Shown here: positions 63,470-64,000 of the stretch, piece after piece
How positions within the stretch are numbered: position 1 is the first letter of the stretch
How the letters are laid out: every line of letters starts with the position of its first letter
NCBI GenBank assembly: GCA_965215315.1
Contig: CBDCDB010000004.1
Coordinates: 62,001-126,000 of the forward strand
Reading direction: 5' to 3'
DNA: 64,000 nt
Origin: Truepera sp965215315
GTDB lineage: Bacteria > Deinococcota > Deinococci > Deinococcales > Trueperaceae
Notes under the pieces: generated by a model
The model's database searches: none
Seen by the model: the letters and a program-made list of their open reading frames with translations, nothing else
What the model was told of the DNA's origin: nothing
Translations under genes and position numbers: made by a program

Positions 63470-63883
63470 TCAAAGAATCCAAGTACGATACCGTTTTACC
63501 GAACAGGAGCATCAGCGTTACCTAGTAGCGCGTTTATGCAATATGATGCAGGTGTCTGGAAGCGGCTTTTATGGGCGGCGGAGAAGGCCAAGAAGCAAGC
63601 GGTCGCAACACGATGAGGTGGTGGCCGGGCAGATTCAAATTTTTATGCAGCAGAACGGCCCGTTTACCGCGTAAGCGGATGCCCGTTTTGTTGCCAGCTT
63701 TGCCGTTCTATAAGCGTCACTAGATGTTGCACAGATTAACGGCGAAGCTTGGGAAATCCTTCTGCAAAGTGTGCGGCTCGCACGTGGGCTACGTCAGTTC
63801 AGCCAGCTAAGTTGCGGCTCTAGGTCAAGCTGCTCAGCGCTACTAACTTGGGCTGAGATTGCCATAGCTGTACGCATACTCGG

Positions 63884-64000
63884 ATGCCGCCATACCATCC
63901 TTATGATATTGACCAGGTTAACTGGCTCGAGCACCGGTTTTGCCATCACGTTAAGCGTGGCCTCGAGGAGGAGCGAGCCACTTCGCCCGTCGGGATACCG
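63884..64000 (+). CDS. Possible partial gene running off the window
   Basis: Open from ATG 63884 to the window end, starting MPPYHPYDIDQVNWLEHRFC and continuing HHVKRGLEEERATSPVGIP. No clear ribosome site. The opposite strand is also open across 63796-64000, so the call is tentative. 63676-63883 shows nothing else. Confidence 0.25.
   Translation, partial: MPPYHPYDIDQVNWLEHRFCHHVKRGLEEERATSPVGIP

Larger units (their letters stand above)
62038..63675 (+). pseudogene. IS3-family transposase OrfA/OrfB, decayed and split by IS630
   Basis: From ATG 62038 OrfA reads MEKRRTFTAESKQGAIKLAF and GNSIVRMAADLGVG, then stops and frame changes (DYREKDGAVF, GLDILKKAVMF). After the IS630 element, 63470 onward reads RYRFTEQEHQRYLVARLCNM, MQVSGSGFYGRRRRPRSKRS, an OrfB N-terminus, ending at a stop at 63672-63674. 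It is a heavily mutated IS3 element of which the rest is missing. Confidence 0.75.

Overview
The window looks like part of a large plasmid or megaplasmid of a mesophilic bacterium, with moderately GC-rich genes. It carries its own replication and partition module: a Rep_3-type initiator at 44474-45889, an iteron origin at about 45990-46620 and parAB at 47456-49001. At least ten insertion sequences or IS remnants accompany it. A Deinococcota (Truepera- or Deinococcus-like) host is my best guess. It rests on the truncated KdpD, the fasciclin lipoproteins, and the Rep_3 initiator with a long C-terminal extension. Nothing in the sequence proves the taxon.

Layout. 1-14.6 kb: a tyrosine recombinase, then a battered surface-protein region. 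Three lipoproteins share one N-terminal module and carry different C-terminal domains (fasciclin plus a TIM-barrel-like domain; fasciclin plus DUF1996; GH16). Among them lies a beta/gamma-crystallin lipoprotein with a dead metalloprotease domain. The GH16 gene is broken by frameshifts and by an IS630 unit that is itself interrupted by an IS4-like element and abutted by an IS5-type element. A 702-bp piece of this gene is copied in inverted orientation at 2.1-2.8 kb. 15-23.2 kb: a NarL-type two-component system divergent from kdpF-microORF-kdpA-kdpB-kdpC-kdpD(short), for high-affinity K+ uptake. 23.3-28.4 kb: two IS630 elements, decayed IS3 and PIN-domain scraps, and an unknown two-gene operon with a 157-bp inverted-repeat element upstream.

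28.4-43.4 kb: a catabolic regulon. An eight-gene leftward operon encodes a solute-binding protein, two ABC permeases, three tandem two-domain SnoaL/NTF2-like proteins, a FAD oxidoreductase and a glycerol-kinase-like FGGY kinase. A divergent rightward operon encodes a cupin, an alpha/beta hydrolase, an HpcH/HpaI aldolase and a LacI regulator, followed by a HisD-family dehydrogenase gene that now has a stop codon and an IS3 insertion. The divergent promoter region has a good sigma-70 promoter and palindromic operator candidates. This is the most interesting undescribed gene set here; its substrate cannot be read from the sequence.

43.4-54.2 kb: the replication/partition core among IS630, IS3 and IS5 elements, plus a frameshifted endonuclease/exonuclease/phosphatase gene. 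54.5-64 kb: an NPCBM plus beta-propeller lipoprotein, a second copy of the intact IS3 element, a second sugar-type ABC importer without ATPase, and an IS3 remnant split by an IS630 element. The palindrome CTCGAG appears strikingly often throughout, in genes and between them.
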